Shown here piece by piece: positions 1 to 8,953 of a DNA stretch of 64,000 nucleotides. The notes beneath the pieces are model-generated. The model ran no database searches. It was not told where the DNA came from and saw only the letters and a list, made by a program, of their open reading frames with translations. Source of the DNA: JABDLO01 sp035327565. GTDB taxonomy: Bacteria > Bacteroidota > Bacteroidia > Chitinophagales > Saprospiraceae. Position 1 is the stretch's first letter. Each line of letters starts with the position of its first letter. A program made the translations under genes and the position numbers. The stretch spans positions 1 through 64,000 of the forward strand of contig DAOLDB010000013.1 in assembly GCA_035327565.1 (NCBI GenBank). Reading direction: 5' to 3'.

Positions 1-9
1 AGGCATAAT

Positions 10-52
10 GGGTTATTTATGCAGTTAATTGAGCATGTAATGATAATAACCC
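10..52 (-). terminator. Possible 3' hairpin of the PKD/CHU_C gene
   Basis: An 8-base perfect inverted repeat (GGGTTATT at 10-17, AATAACCC at 45-52) encloses a second short stem (ATGC at 19-22, GCAT at 33-36). It lies just downstream of the stop codon of the minus-strand PKD gene. No run of T follows it on the minus strand, so it may be an mRNA 3' structure and not a classic intrinsic terminator. Confidence 0.3.
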
Positions 53-74
53 TTAGTGGCTTGTACAAGTTTTA

Positions 75-2369
75 TCAACGTATTAAAGTCACGTGACCTT
101 TTTCAGTATTGGTCTCTCCCCTTGGACCGATGTAAGAGATAGCATATACGTATACGCCAGGAGGTAATTCATCACCACTATTATTTTTACGGCCATTCCA
201 CCCTATTCGAGGGTCTGAGCTTGCAAATAATTGTTCACCCCAGCGGCTATATACTACCATTCTATAATTGCGTATCCCATCAAAAAATCCCCTTCCTTTG
301 AATTCATCGTTTAATCCATCATTATTAGGGGTAAATGCATTGGGAAAATGAAGTGTAGAAAGGGGTGTTACATCTATAAATTGAACCATTGTATCTGTAC
401 AGGCTCTTTCATTCAATACTACCTGTTCAATTCTGTAAAGACCGGTATCTGGAAACGTAAAAGTTGGGTTCCTTTGCAGTGAACTTGATATATTAGAAAA
501 ATTCCACTGCCATGATATGGCACCTATGGAAAGATCTGTAAATACAACCTCCCGGTTGAACGCGCTCGGTTGTTCTGGGGAGAACGAAAAGTTTGCAGTA
601 GGACTGGGCTCAACCCGGATCCAAGAAGGATAAAATCTTTCAACTGTACACCCTGCAGGAGAAGTGATTCTCACTCTTACGCTGTAAATCCCTTCTTCAT
701 TGTACGTATGGTTAGGACTGATTTCATTACTTGTGTTTCCATCACCAAATGTCCATTGAATATCATAAGTAGAATCTACAGGAAAAGATAAATTATTAAA
801 AAATATGTTCGCCGGCTTACATCCTATAAAAGTTGTAGGTTCGACTACGATCAAATTAGGAACCGGTTGCCATGGAAGATTTCTAACAATTGAATCTCTG
901 CATTCATTATTGTCTTTAACAGAAAGCCTCACAGGATATACACCTGGAAAACCATATTGATATAATGGATTCCTTTCAGTCGAAACCCCATCATCACCAA
1001 AAGTCCAAAACCTTTCAATGATTGGGCCTGCTCCACTCTCTGAAAGATCAGTAAATGTAACCGGACCAGCGATGCAGGTATCATAATCGTAGATAAAATC
1101 AGCTTCTATAGATGGAAAAACATTGACCGAAATATCAGCTGAATCAGCACATTCTGTCCCTTGATTGACGACCATGGTTCCTGTATACAAACCCACTCCG
1201 GGAAAAGTTATCGTCGCATCTCTTGTATCACGGGTCTCTTCCCTGCCATCAATAGTAAATCTCCATAAATATGAAAATATGTTTTGAGCTTGCCTGCTTC
1301 GGTTAATAAAAGTGATAGTACTCTCTCCGCACGAATTGATCAGATGTCTTTCACCATTGACATATTGGTCAGATTCTATATCAGCGATTACATCTTGGTC
1401 GCATTGAGCTACATTGAATTGGAAATCCCTGCGAATAGCGCTAATCAGCTCCCCGTTTCGGAATTCTTTTACACAAACTCCTACCACAAATTGACCCAAT
1501 GTGGTAGGAATTCCTGTAATGAAACCGGTTTCTGAATCGATAGTAATTTGTGGATCTCCTCCCAAAGGATTGGTAGCGCTGAAGGTAGGTTGCCTGAATA
1601 CCACTTCCCTATAGGGCGGAGGACATCTTCTGGGGTCCGGAATCACTCCATTACAACTGCGTGGATCGCCACCGCTCACGCCATCCTGTCCGCCTGCTTG
1701 TAAAGGTGCACAAAATTCATATACTAACTGGTCTCCTTCTATATCACTGGCGGAATGATCAAAAGTGAGTCGTTCACCCAGACATATAACTATAGGTGGA
1801 AAATTATCAAATTTTGGGCTATTGTTACAAGTCCTTTGTGCCAACGGTGTGATTTCTGCAGTAAATGCAGCTCCTGTATGGTCAGGTTCGATAATATTAT
1901 TGATGGTATTATTTCTGCAACACCGTTGATAAGCAATCAAATAGGTTTGATTGGAAAGAGGCAGAGTCACCTCAAATCTATAAATACCTTGTTCAACCCG
2001 GATATTAGGTGGAAAACGAAGACACGGACTTACTGCCACGTTGTCCACAATTCTGATATTCGATGCTCTCTGATTCTCAACTGATCTGAAATGCGTCCAG
2101 TTATTTCCACTTCCTCTGAACACACCAAACATAGCATCCGTATCAAAACCTGCACCTCCACCAAAAGCATCTCTGTACAAAGTGAAAATGATGTCAAACG
2201 TTACCACATTGTTGATGGTATCCAGATTCACGCAATTATATACGACATCACCACCGACTATATGCCGTGCCACCGATTTAGGAAGAATTAAAAACAAACA
2301 TGCAATGATAATAAACCAGGATTGACGCATTCCGAAGGATTGTGTTGAATTAGTAACGATCAATTTCAT
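75..2369 (-). CDS. PKD-repeat surface protein with CHU_C type IX secretion C-terminal domain
   Basis: A 764-residue secreted protein. A hydrophobic signal segment covers about residues 14-34. The second Met (residue 14, base 2330) gives a more normal signal peptide and may be the true start. About four PKD/immunoglobulin-like repeats follow (roughly 328-405, 424-490, 510-575 and 590-660), recognisable by W-x-F-G-D-G and G-x-Y-x-V motifs. The last ~90 residues (about 673-764) are the gliding-motility-associated CHU_C domain, with FPNAFTPNNDGLND, a YSRWGE motif and W-(D/N)-G. In Bacteroidota this domain targets proteins to the type IX secretion system and the cell surface. The role is probably adhesion or surface matrix (inference). 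It is a single gene with no operon partner in the window. Confidence 0.9.
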   Translation of the reverse strand: MKLIVTNSTQSFGMRQSWFIIIACLFLILPKSVARHIVGGDVVYNCVNLDTINNVVTFDIIFTLYRDAFGGGAGFDTDAMFGVFRGSGNNWTHFRSVENQRASNIRIVDNVAVSPCLRFPPNIRVEQGIYRFEVTLPLSNQTYLIAYQRCCRNNTINNIIEPDHTGAAFTAEITPLAQRTCNNSPKFDNFPPIVICLGERLTFDHSASDIEGDQLVYEFCAPLQAGGQDGVSGGDPRSCNGVIPDPRRCPPPYREVVFRQPTFSATNPLGGDPQITIDSETGFITGIPTTLGQFVVGVCVKEFRNGELISAIRRDFQFNVAQCDQDVIADIESDQYVNGERHLINSCGESTITFINRSRQAQNIFSYLWRFTIDGREETRDTRDATITFPGVGLYTGTMVVNQGTECADSADISVNVFPSIEADFIYDYDTCIAGPVTFTDLSESGAGPIIERFWTFGDDGVSTERNPLYQYGFPGVYPVRLSVKDNNECRDSIVRNLPWQPVPNLIVVEPTTFIGCKPANIFFNNLSFPVDSTYDIQWTFGDGNTSNEISPNHTYNEEGIYSVRVRITSPAGCTVERFYPSWIRVEPSPTANFSFSPEQPSAFNREVVFTDLSIGAISWQWNFSNISSSLQRNPTFTFPDTGLYRIEQVVLNERACTDTMVQFIDVTPLSTLHFPNAFTPNNDGLNDEFKGRGFFDGIRNYRMVVYSRWGEQLFASSDPRIGWNGRKNNSGDELPPGVYVYAISYIGPRGETNTEKGHVTLIR

Positions 2370-2448
2370 TAAGTTGTTTTCTCCGGATTCCGGTTAAAAT
2401 AAATGTAATGTTTAAAATCAAAGATTCATATGCTTCACTGAATTAATC

Positions 2449-3771
2449 CTATTGACCATACTTGCTTATAAAATCAATAACCAAAGCCCCAATTTTATAG
2501 CCCATATCCAGCCCGGTTTCATTATCTGTTCTGAAATGGACTCCTCCTTCAAATCTGGATTCAGAACATTCCATTGCTTTTTGTAAAAACAGAGATCTTT
2601 CTTCAGGAAAAAAATGGCTGAGAATGACGGCAAGCGAGCCGGCTACTGCTGTATGTCCGGCAGGATATCCGGGAAAGTTTGGAGTTTCTCTTAATATGGG
2701 CTTAAAATCAGGATCATACTGAAATGGCCTGATTGCCCAATAATGATATTTGGCTTCCCATGCTGAAAGGGTTGCTTCATAACGTCCGATGTGAAATGCT
2801 GAATAAACTAAAGCGGATCGCAATGGATCATCAATCAACCGGTATTCAAAAACCATCTGGTCAACCAATAAATCCCATACTGGTACCGCCTTCCATATCC
2901 ATGCTATGTCACTGATGGAATGATTTCGATTAAAGTTTCTTAACTCATCCATATCTTCTTCAAAATCTGGAGGTGGACCTGGCCTGAACTGATCGTTACT
3001 TTGTAACACAAATGGTTTCCACTTCCCTTTCATAGGGTCTTTTTTACCAGGATCGCCTGTCCATTTTCCTGGTTCATCTGGAACCATGCCTTCCCACAAA
3101 CTAAACGTATTGTCATTTTTAGCTCTTTCTGTGAAATATGCTGCTACAAAGCGGCCTGTACATAATCCATTCCTGGTTTCGGTTGGGGATTGAACCCCTG
3201 CATATACTCTTGATTTGGCAGCTTCTTCCGCTAACGAATCCATTTGTTCCTTTGCTACTGGAAAATAAAAACCTATAATTTCAGCAGCTGCCCCAGCAGC
3301 AACACTTCTTAAACATATTCCCGGATTTCGGTGACATCTAATTTTTACAAGTTGGAAATGCTCATTCAGACAATCTGTAAAAGACCACTCATTCTGACCG
3401 GCAAGAAGGCGGGCAGCCCAAACTGTAGCGTCATATATCGCTGCATGCAAATTAACCATTCTTCCTCCATTTCTCAATCCGGGAAATTCATCACCCAGTT
3501 GTGTGATGATCTGATGCCACCGATATCCGGGTGCTCCGGTATTCCAAAACTGAATAATTCTTTGAATTTCACTTTCGTCTTTTGCTCCCCAATTCCTAAA
3601 CAATATATTCTCCTGATCACAATCGAACTCCCATTCAATTTCAGGAATAACATGAACATTACTATAATCCAACCAGGTTTTATATCGATCAATATCTGCC
3701 AAAAAACTCTGGGCAATTCCAGGAAATATAGCACAAACAGAAAAGATCAGAGAAAGTACAGCTTTGTACAT
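2449..3771 (-). CDS. Secreted vanadium-dependent haloperoxidase / PAP2-superfamily protein
   Basis: A 440-residue protein with an N-terminal signal peptide (about 1-21). The three conserved phosphate/vanadate-binding motifs of the type 2 phosphatidic acid phosphatase and vanadium haloperoxidase superfamily are visible in the C-terminal third: K341...R348-P349, P-A-G-H-T at 370-374, and S405-R...G-G-V-H-F-R-T-D-N ending near 417. Spacing and length match the secreted vanadium-chloroperoxidase-like group and not the small membrane PAP2 lipid phosphatases. The substrate cannot be read from sequence: acid phosphatase or haloperoxidase activity are both possible. A TATGTTTG promoter element lies 20 bases upstream of the start. 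Confidence 0.85.
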   Translation of the reverse strand: MYKAVLSLIFSVCAIFPGIAQSFLADIDRYKTWLDYSNVHVIPEIEWEFDCDQENILFRNWGAKDESEIQRIIQFWNTGAPGYRWHQIITQLGDEFPGLRNGGRMVNLHAAIYDATVWAARLLAGQNEWSFTDCLNEHFQLVKIRCHRNPGICLRSVAAGAAAEIIGFYFPVAKEQMDSLAEEAAKSRVYAGVQSPTETRNGLCTGRFVAAYFTERAKNDNTFSLWEGMVPDEPGKWTGDPGKKDPMKGKWKPFVLQSNDQFRPGPPPDFEEDMDELRNFNRNHSISDIAWIWKAVPVWDLLVDQMVFEYRLIDDPLRSALVYSAFHIGRYEATLSAWEAKYHYWAIRPFQYDPDFKPILRETPNFPGYPAGHTAVAGSLAVILSHFFPEERSLFLQKAMECSESRFEGGVHFRTDNETGLDMGYKIGALVIDFISKYGQ

Positions 3772-3790
3772 TTTTATTGTTTTATCAATC

Positions 3791-3798
3791 CAAACATA
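3791..3798 (-). promoter_or_regulatory. Bacteroidota -7 element TATGTTTG
   Basis: The element matches TAnnTTTG on the minus strand, about 20 bases upstream of the PAP2/haloperoxidase start codon. No TTG is found at the usual 17-23 base distance, so only the -7 half supports it. Confidence 0.4.
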
Positions 3799-3897
3799 TA
3801 CACCGTTTGATTGGGTTCAGTAATTATTGCACAATCTGTAAAATCACATCAATTAATCTAACCAGATAAATGAAAGATCATTGCTTTAAGAAATCTT

Positions 3898-5346
3898 TCA
3901 CCGGGAATCTAAAATATAAGCAGGTATGGGCGGCGGACCATCAGGAATAATCGCCTTATACTTATAATCTCCTCTTCCTTTTTCAAATTCCTCTCTGATC
4001 TTTTCTCGAAGTTCCCTATCATCAAAAAGATCTACCATTGTCATGGCCAACGCTTTTGCAGCATATATCATGCCTTTGTGCCCAATTGACATTCCTCCGC
4101 AAGCCACCACCGCCCAGGAATGCCAAGGTGTACCTACAGGGGCTGTCGTGACACCCAAACGTATTTCTGGAACAATCCAACTAATGTCCCCCACATCTGT
4201 GGATCCCCCACCCATTACCGTTTCTGTTGGTCTGAGTGGTCTTATTTCACCATCCATACCCACTTGTGGTTTTCCGGTGGCTTCCTGAATTTTCATACCA
4301 AAAGTAGTCTCATCTTCTGTATAAACTATGGGTCCTAAAAGCTCCAGATTTTTTTGCATTACCGCTCCTCCTGTTCTGTTTACCAGTATCTCATGAAGCC
4401 CGGAAACCAATGATATTTTGTAGTCGACTTCTGTCATAATTGAGGCTCCATGCGCAAGCTTTTTTACGCGTTCATATACTTCCATCATTCCTGTCCTTGT
4501 ATTGTCCCTAACCCTTGTCCATACTTTTGAATAATCAGGAACCACATTAACTACAGCACCTGCATCCTGCATATGGTAATGCATTCGCACAGATGGTTTT
4601 ACATGCTCACGCATAAAGTTTATACCTGTAGTGTAGAGCTCCATTGCATCAGAAGCGCTTCTGCCATTCCAAGGGTCACTGGAAGCATGTGCTGCTTGCC
4701 CATAAAACTCTACAATGAAGTCGATCAGAGCAAGTGAACTTTGTACTGCAGCTTCTGTGGTCGCACTGGGATGCCAGTCTAAACAAACATCCAAATCATC
4801 AAACAATCCTGCTCTGGCCATGTATAATTTACCAAAGTACTTCTCCTCCGCCGGAGTACCGTAAAATCGTACAGTTCCCTGGATCCCTTCATTTTTCATC
4901 CATTCTTTAACAGCTAACGCTGCAGCAAGACTTCCAACTCCAAATAGATTATGCCCACATCCATGACCGGGGGCCCCATCTATAAGGGGGTCTTTAAAAG
5001 GAACTGCTTTCTGTGATATGCCCGGTAAAGCGTCAAATTCACCCATTATGCCTATAACCGGGTTCCCACTACCATAAGTTGCTATGAATGCAGTAGGTAT
5101 TCCGGCTACACTTCTTTCTACTTTCATCCCGTTTCTTTCCGCGTAGGCGGCTAATATTTCAGCGGATCCTGTTTCTTCGAAAGCCAGCTCGGCCAATGTC
5201 CATATCTGGTCAGCCATGTCAATAAGATCACTTTTCATGGCATCAACACTTTCAATAATCTGGCTTTTTGCACTGGATATTTGGGAAAATGTAACACTTG
5301 AAAGAAAAAAATTAAACCCAATGATAAAAAAAATCAATCTACTCAT
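3898..5346 (-). CDS. Secreted M20-family amidohydrolase (AbgB/amidase-like)
   Basis: A 482-residue metallopeptidase/amidohydrolase of the M20D type, related to p-aminobenzoyl-glutamate hydrolase subunit B and other amidohydrolases. A signal peptide (about 1-22) places it in the periplasm. Metal-binding features include GEFDALPG near 102-109, the G-H-G-C-G-H motif at 127-132, P-A-E-E-K near 165, and a late G-G-G-S-T-D-V-G-D segment. A lid/dimerisation domain lies in the middle, around G-Q-A-A-H-A-S-S-D-P-W-N-G-R-S-A. The family cleaves amide bonds of acylated amino acids or small dipeptides. The real substrate is unknown. It stands alone between the haloperoxidase-like gene and the nucleotidyltransferase gene. 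Confidence 0.85.
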   Translation of the reverse strand: MSRLIFFIIGFNFFLSSVTFSQISSAKSQIIESVDAMKSDLIDMADQIWTLAELAFEETGSAEILAAYAERNGMKVERSVAGIPTAFIATYGSGNPVIGIMGEFDALPGISQKAVPFKDPLIDGAPGHGCGHNLFGVGSLAAALAVKEWMKNEGIQGTVRFYGTPAEEKYFGKLYMARAGLFDDLDVCLDWHPSATTEAAVQSSLALIDFIVEFYGQAAHASSDPWNGRSASDAMELYTTGINFMREHVKPSVRMHYHMQDAGAVVNVVPDYSKVWTRVRDNTRTGMMEVYERVKKLAHGASIMTEVDYKISLVSGLHEILVNRTGGAVMQKNLELLGPIVYTEDETTFGMKIQEATGKPQVGMDGEIRPLRPTETVMGGGSTDVGDISWIVPEIRLGVTTAPVGTPWHSWAVVACGGMSIGHKGMIYAAKALAMTMVDLFDDRELREKIREEFEKGRGDYKYKAIIPDGPPPIPAYILDSR

Positions 5347-5486
5347 GTTTTGGAAATTTTATTTGACAAATATTCAGTATCTCCAAGATAACAAGTTTTC
5401 CAAAATACTTCACTCTTCTCACTCAAAATCCATAGAATATTGACAAAGTAGCAAATTTTTCAATATCCAGAGTTCAATTGGTTTAG

Positions 5487-6389
5487 TCAATCCCAAAGTT
5501 TCGAAGGGTACACACTTTTCTCAATTAATTCATTAATACTATTAACCACAAACGGCTTATCCTCCTGATAAGTGACACCAAACCATTGAGAATCTGTATG
5601 CAGCACCCTGACATTGGTTTCGTTATTTTTAATCATCAGATCAATCACATCAGGAATATAAAACTCTGATTTGGGTAAAGTACCTCTTTCATTCAGAAAT
5701 TGAGTGAAGTATTTTTCGGTTGCTTTAAAATAAAAGGGTGTAAATGCCCACAAATTCATAGATACCAAAGTATTGTCCTCAAGGTAGGCCCATTGGTCTT
5801 TATTAATGGGATAGGCTATACGGCCATTGGCTTTTCTTTCAATTTTCACACACTCTTCTACTTTAGTCAAAAAACCAGTTTCATTAGCATAACATACCCC
5901 CCTGTTAACGGTACCGTAGTCGGAAAGTGTATTTTTTAGATAATACGCCATCACTCCGAATTCTCCAGGGTAATCATTAAAAAAGCGGACCAAATCCACA
6001 AAAGCAGATTTTCCATAATAATCATCCCCATTGATTACTGCAAATGGACCATTAACCACCTCTCTGGCGACCCATACTGCATGTGCCGTTCCCCAGGGCT
6101 TTTCTCTTTCTTTTGGTACTGCAAATGGAATAGGGAGATTGTCCAACTCCTGACTTACAAATTCAACTTCAATTCTGCTGCCATACTTCCTTGAAAATAT
6201 TTTAACAAATTCCTCTCTAAAATGATCTCTTATAATAAAGACTGCTTTTGAAAAACCTGCTCCAATAGCATCATATAAAGAATAATCAATGATGGTTTCA
6301 CCATGAGGACCAAAGGAGTCCAATTGCTTCAATCCACCATACCTTGAGCCCATTCCCGCTGCAAGGATTACTAAAGACGGCTTTTCCAT
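5487..6389 (-). CDS. Sugar-phosphate nucleotidyltransferase (NTP_transferase family)
   Basis: A 300-residue cytosolic enzyme of the NTP-transferase (GT-A fold) family. The N-terminus carries L-A-A-G-M-G-S-R-Y-G-G-L-K-Q-L (residues 9-23), the nucleotide-binding signature of UDP/ADP/dTDP-sugar pyrophosphorylases. A V-I-N-G-D-D-Y-Y motif, the metal-binding Asp segment, lies near 118-125. There is no C-terminal left-handed beta-helix, so it is a short type and not GlgC or GlmU. The sugar substrate cannot be decided; glucose-1-phosphate uridylyl- or mannose-1-phosphate guanylyltransferase-like roles are possible. It has no operon partner. The next gene, rimM, ends about 105 bases upstream. Confidence 0.8.
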   Translation of the reverse strand: MEKPSLVILAAGMGSRYGGLKQLDSFGPHGETIIDYSLYDAIGAGFSKAVFIIRDHFREEFVKIFSRKYGSRIEVEFVSQELDNLPIPFAVPKEREKPWGTAHAVWVAREVVNGPFAVINGDDYYGKSAFVDLVRFFNDYPGEFGVMAYYLKNTLSDYGTVNRGVCYANETGFLTKVEECVKIERKANGRIAYPINKDQWAYLEDNTLVSMNLWAFTPFYFKATEKYFTQFLNERGTLPKSEFYIPDVIDLMIKNNETNVRVLHTDSQWFGVTYQEDKPFVVNSINELIEKSVYPSKLWD

Positions 6390-6456
6390 AAAACTAAAGT
6401 TTGGTTAAAATCAGTCGTAAAAATAGTTTTTGAAAGTTTGAAAAGATAAATTAGAA

Positions 6457-6487
6457 GTTCTTTTATTTGCCTTTTAGAGAAAAGAAC
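6457..6487 (-). terminator. Weak hairpin downstream of rimM
   Basis: An 8-base inverted repeat (GTTCTTTT at 6457-6464, AAAAGAAC at 6480-6487) begins 7 bases after the rimM stop codon. It is AT-rich, has a 15-base loop and only a broken T tract behind it, so it could be a weak terminator of the lipoprotein-rimM unit. Confidence 0.25.
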
Positions 6488-6493
6488 AAATGA

Positions 6494-7018
6494 TTAGTCT
6501 TCCTGATTCAGTTCCATCAGACCATCAGCTATATCCAATTGTAAAACTTTTTTCGGTTCATTGATGGAGATGATCAATTCTTCATGAAAAGGAACCCAAA
6601 AGGTCTTGTCCCAATGTTGAATTTGTAAAAGCACATGCATGGGCATAATGTCCACTGATAAAATAGTTCCAATATCCTGTCCATTTTGATCATTCACCCT
6701 CCACCCTTTTAATGCCTGAAAATCTTTCTTTTGCAATTCATTTTGTGTCGTATGGGATAAATCTCTTCTCCGAACGAATATTTTTTTATCACTGACTAAC
6801 CTGGTATCTTCAGGGCTTGAAAATTCATCGAACTTAATCCAATCCTCGTCCGGATCAATGGATTCAATAAAATAGGGAAGCATTTGCCCATCCACTTCTA
6901 TGATCATATATCCGACCGGAAAAGGCTTTTGCTTAAGTGCTTCCAATAAAGCCAATTTCATGGTTCCATCCTTTCCAAACGCTTTGATGAGATGACCTAT
7001 ATGTATCAAATCTTCCAA
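6494..7018 (-). CDS. rimM: Ribosome maturation factor RimM
   Basis: RimM binds ribosomal protein S19 and helps mature the 3' domain of 16S rRNA in the 30S subunit. At 174 residues it has normal length. The N-terminal beta-barrel begins with I-G-H-L-I-K-A-F-G-K-D-G (residues 6-17), the family signature. The C-terminal PRC-barrel contains D-F-Q-A-L-K-G-W-R-V, G-T-I-L-S-V and W-V-P-F-H-E-E-L-I. In many bacteria rimM sits with rpsP and trmD. Here its upstream partner is a lipoprotein gene that ends immediately before the rimM start codon (no intervening base), so the two are very likely co-transcribed. Confidence 0.92.
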   Translation of the reverse strand: MEDLIHIGHLIKAFGKDGTMKLALLEALKQKPFPVGYMIIEVDGQMLPYFIESIDPDEDWIKFDEFSSPEDTRLVSDKKIFVRRRDLSHTTQNELQKKDFQALKGWRVNDQNGQDIGTILSVDIMPMHVLLQIQHWDKTFWVPFHEELIISINEPKKVLQLDIADGLMELNQED

Positions 7019-7762
7019 TTAGTAATAATCTATAAGTTTTTGAGATAAAATAAAACCTTTTTCTGCCTTTTCCTCCCAGGGTACTGTGACAGGAACACCA
7101 AGACATTGACAATCAAGAATCATTTTAAATTTTTCAACCATACCCACTCCAGGAGCAAATCGTTCATAGGAATATCTCCGGTCAATCAGACTTACGAGAT
7201 CGGCTTGCTGCACTGTGATGACATCTTGCAACCTGCCATGGGGCCAATCAAAAACGCCTTCTGTGTCTGTAATTCTATACTGCCACATCAGATAGGGTTG
7301 CAATTGTTCACCTGCCACCAGAATCCTGATGTCATCTCTGAATAAAGCATTACCATCCCACTGAACATTGTTAAAAGGAGGAAATACCAACTTGATAAAT
7401 GGAAGATTTTGTTCCGTTCTGATTGCCCTTTGCTCTTCTATCCTTGCAGACCATATTTCACTTACTACCCAGGGATCGTTTTGGTTTTTTTTAAAAGATC
7501 TTTCTATACGAAATCTCCCATCATCCAGAATTCCGGAAATTTCTTCTCTAATCCAACCGGTTCTTTGCAGAATACGCCCTGAAAATCGTTCAAAAATGAT
7601 CGAATCGTATTCGTAAATCCAGACCCTGCCGGTTTCCAAAGGAAAATACTTCTTTCCCGCTATCTCTCCATCCACATGAATGATCTCATCATTGCATGCA
7701 ACAAAAATCAATTGAAATGTAAAAAGGAATAAACAAAATGAGATATTCAAATAGTCCTTCAT
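7019..7762 (-). CDS. Hypothetical lipoprotein upstream of rimM
   Basis: A 247-residue protein of unrecognised family. The N-terminus is a lipoprotein-type signal (about 1-22, Cys at 23 in F-V-A-C-N), so it probably sits in the periplasm or outer membrane. The mature part starts with a segment around Y-F-P-L-E-T-G-R-V-W-I-Y-E-Y-D-S, followed by beta-rich sequence. Openings of the type FPL-x-x-G-x-x-W-x-Y are common in Bacteroidota lipoproteins of unknown function. Its stop codon abuts the rimM start, suggesting one transcript, but nothing in the protein suggests a role in ribosome maturation. Confidence 0.75.
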   Translation of the reverse strand: MKDYLNISFCLFLFTFQLIFVACNDEIIHVDGEIAGKKYFPLETGRVWIYEYDSIIFERFSGRILQRTGWIREEISGILDDGRFRIERSFKKNQNDPWVVSEIWSARIEEQRAIRTEQNLPFIKLVFPPFNNVQWDGNALFRDDIRILVAGEQLQPYLMWQYRITDTEGVFDWPHGRLQDVITVQQADLVSLIDRRYSYERFAPGVGMVEKFKMILDCQCLGVPVTVPWEEKAEKGFILSQKLIDYY

Positions 7763-7858
7763 ATCTTCTAATCAATCAAAACATGCTGGTTCGCAATGAA
7801 ATTCATCCAATTAATTAAACGGATGGAGATTTGTTTACCATATAAAATACTCACTTAA

Positions 7859-8953
7859 CTATAGGCTACTGTGAATGATGCCCCCTCCTATGACATCGTC
7901 CCCCTCGTAGAAAACGGCCGATTGTCCTGGCGCTACTCCTCTCACGTTTGACATAAACTCAACTCGGATCATATTTCCTTCCTGGTACAACATACACAAT
8001 GAACCTTTGTCATTGTACCGGATTTGTGTCAATGCTTCCATCGAATCCGGAATATGATCATACTTCATAGAGTTGATTTGGGATACCTTCATACCGTTAC
8101 GCATCAATTCTTCGACATCACCTAGAACCACAACATTTTCTTCAGGGATAATCTTTGTTACATATACCGGTTTCCCGAGCGCTATTCCAAGTCCCTTTCT
8201 TTGGCCTATGGTATAGAATGGATATCCCTGATGGATTCCCAGTTTGATTCCTTCTTCAGAAATAAAGTCTCCTGCTCCCACTCTTTCATCGATATCTCCT
8301 ACTTTTCTACGGAGGAAACCTCTGTAATCATTGTCAGGGACAAAGCATATTTCATAGCTTTCCGGCTTTTTCGATAGAGCTTCATAGCCTCTTTCCGCAG
8401 CCATTTGCCGTATTTCAGGTTTGGTGAAATGCCCTAATGGAAAATAGCTTCTTTGAAGGCATTCCTGGGTCAGGCCCCACAGTACATAGGATTGATCCTT
8501 CCTTTCATCCCTACCTTTAGAAACAAAACGCCGTCCATTTCCTTCTTTAATCACAGCATAATGGCCTGTAGCAATAAATTCACAATCCATGGCATCCGCT
8601 CTCTTCAAGAGAGCACTCCATTTTATGTGAGTATTACATAATACACAGGGATTAGGTGTCCTGCCAGCCATATATTCTTCGACAAAATTGTCAATGACAT
8701 AATCCCCAAATTCTTCACGGATGTCAATGATGAAATGATGAAAACCCATATGTACCGCCACTTCACGGGCATCATTGATAGAGTCCAGGCTGCAACACCC
8801 GGTTTCTTTGGAAGAGCCACCGGAAGAAGCATAATCCCATGTTTTCATAGTAATACCAACCACTTCATATCCCTCCTCATGAAGCATCATGGCCGCTACT
8901 GTGCTATCAATGCCGCCACTCATGGCTACCAAAACTCTTCCCTTTTTACTCAT
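7859..8953 (-). CDS. mnmA: tRNA-specific 2-thiouridylase MnmA
   Basis: MnmA adds sulfur to uridine 34 of tRNA-Lys, -Glu and -Gln in an ATP-dependent reaction. The 364-residue length is typical. The PP-loop appears as A-M-S-G-G-I-D-S-T (residues 10-18). The catalytic cysteine pair is in N-P-C-V-L-C-N (near 101-107) and in Y-E-I-C-F-V-P (near 200). The R-K-G-L-G-I-A segment and a C-terminal beta-barrel complete the family layout. The gene ends in TAG, which shows that TAG is an ordinary stop codon in this genome. Its promoter lies so close that the transcript may have almost no leader. Confidence 0.95.
   Translation of the reverse strand: MSKKGRVLVAMSGGIDSTVAAMMLHEEGYEVVGITMKTWDYASSGGSSKETGCCSLDSINDAREVAVHMGFHHFIIDIREEFGDYVIDNFVEEYMAGRTPNPCVLCNTHIKWSALLKRADAMDCEFIATGHYAVIKEGNGRRFVSKGRDERKDQSYVLWGLTQECLQRSYFPLGHFTKPEIRQMAAERGYEALSKKPESYEICFVPDNDYRGFLRRKVGDIDERVGAGDFISEEGIKLGIHQGYPFYTIGQRKGLGIALGKPVYVTKIIPEENVVVLGDVEELMRNGMKVSQINSMKYDHIPDSMEALTQIRYNDKGSLCMLYQEGNMIRVEFMSNVRGVAPGQSAVFYEGDDVIGGGIIHSSL

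Noticed and set aside
2383..2393. CCGGATTCCGG palindrome upstream of the PKD gene
   Set aside because: Too short, one-base centre cannot form a hairpin, and no second copy was seen.
3331..3810. Long plus-strand open frame (159 codons) opposite the PAP2/haloperoxidase gene
   Set aside because: It lies antisense within a gene with clear catalytic motifs, has no domain signature, and starts and ends without promoter support.
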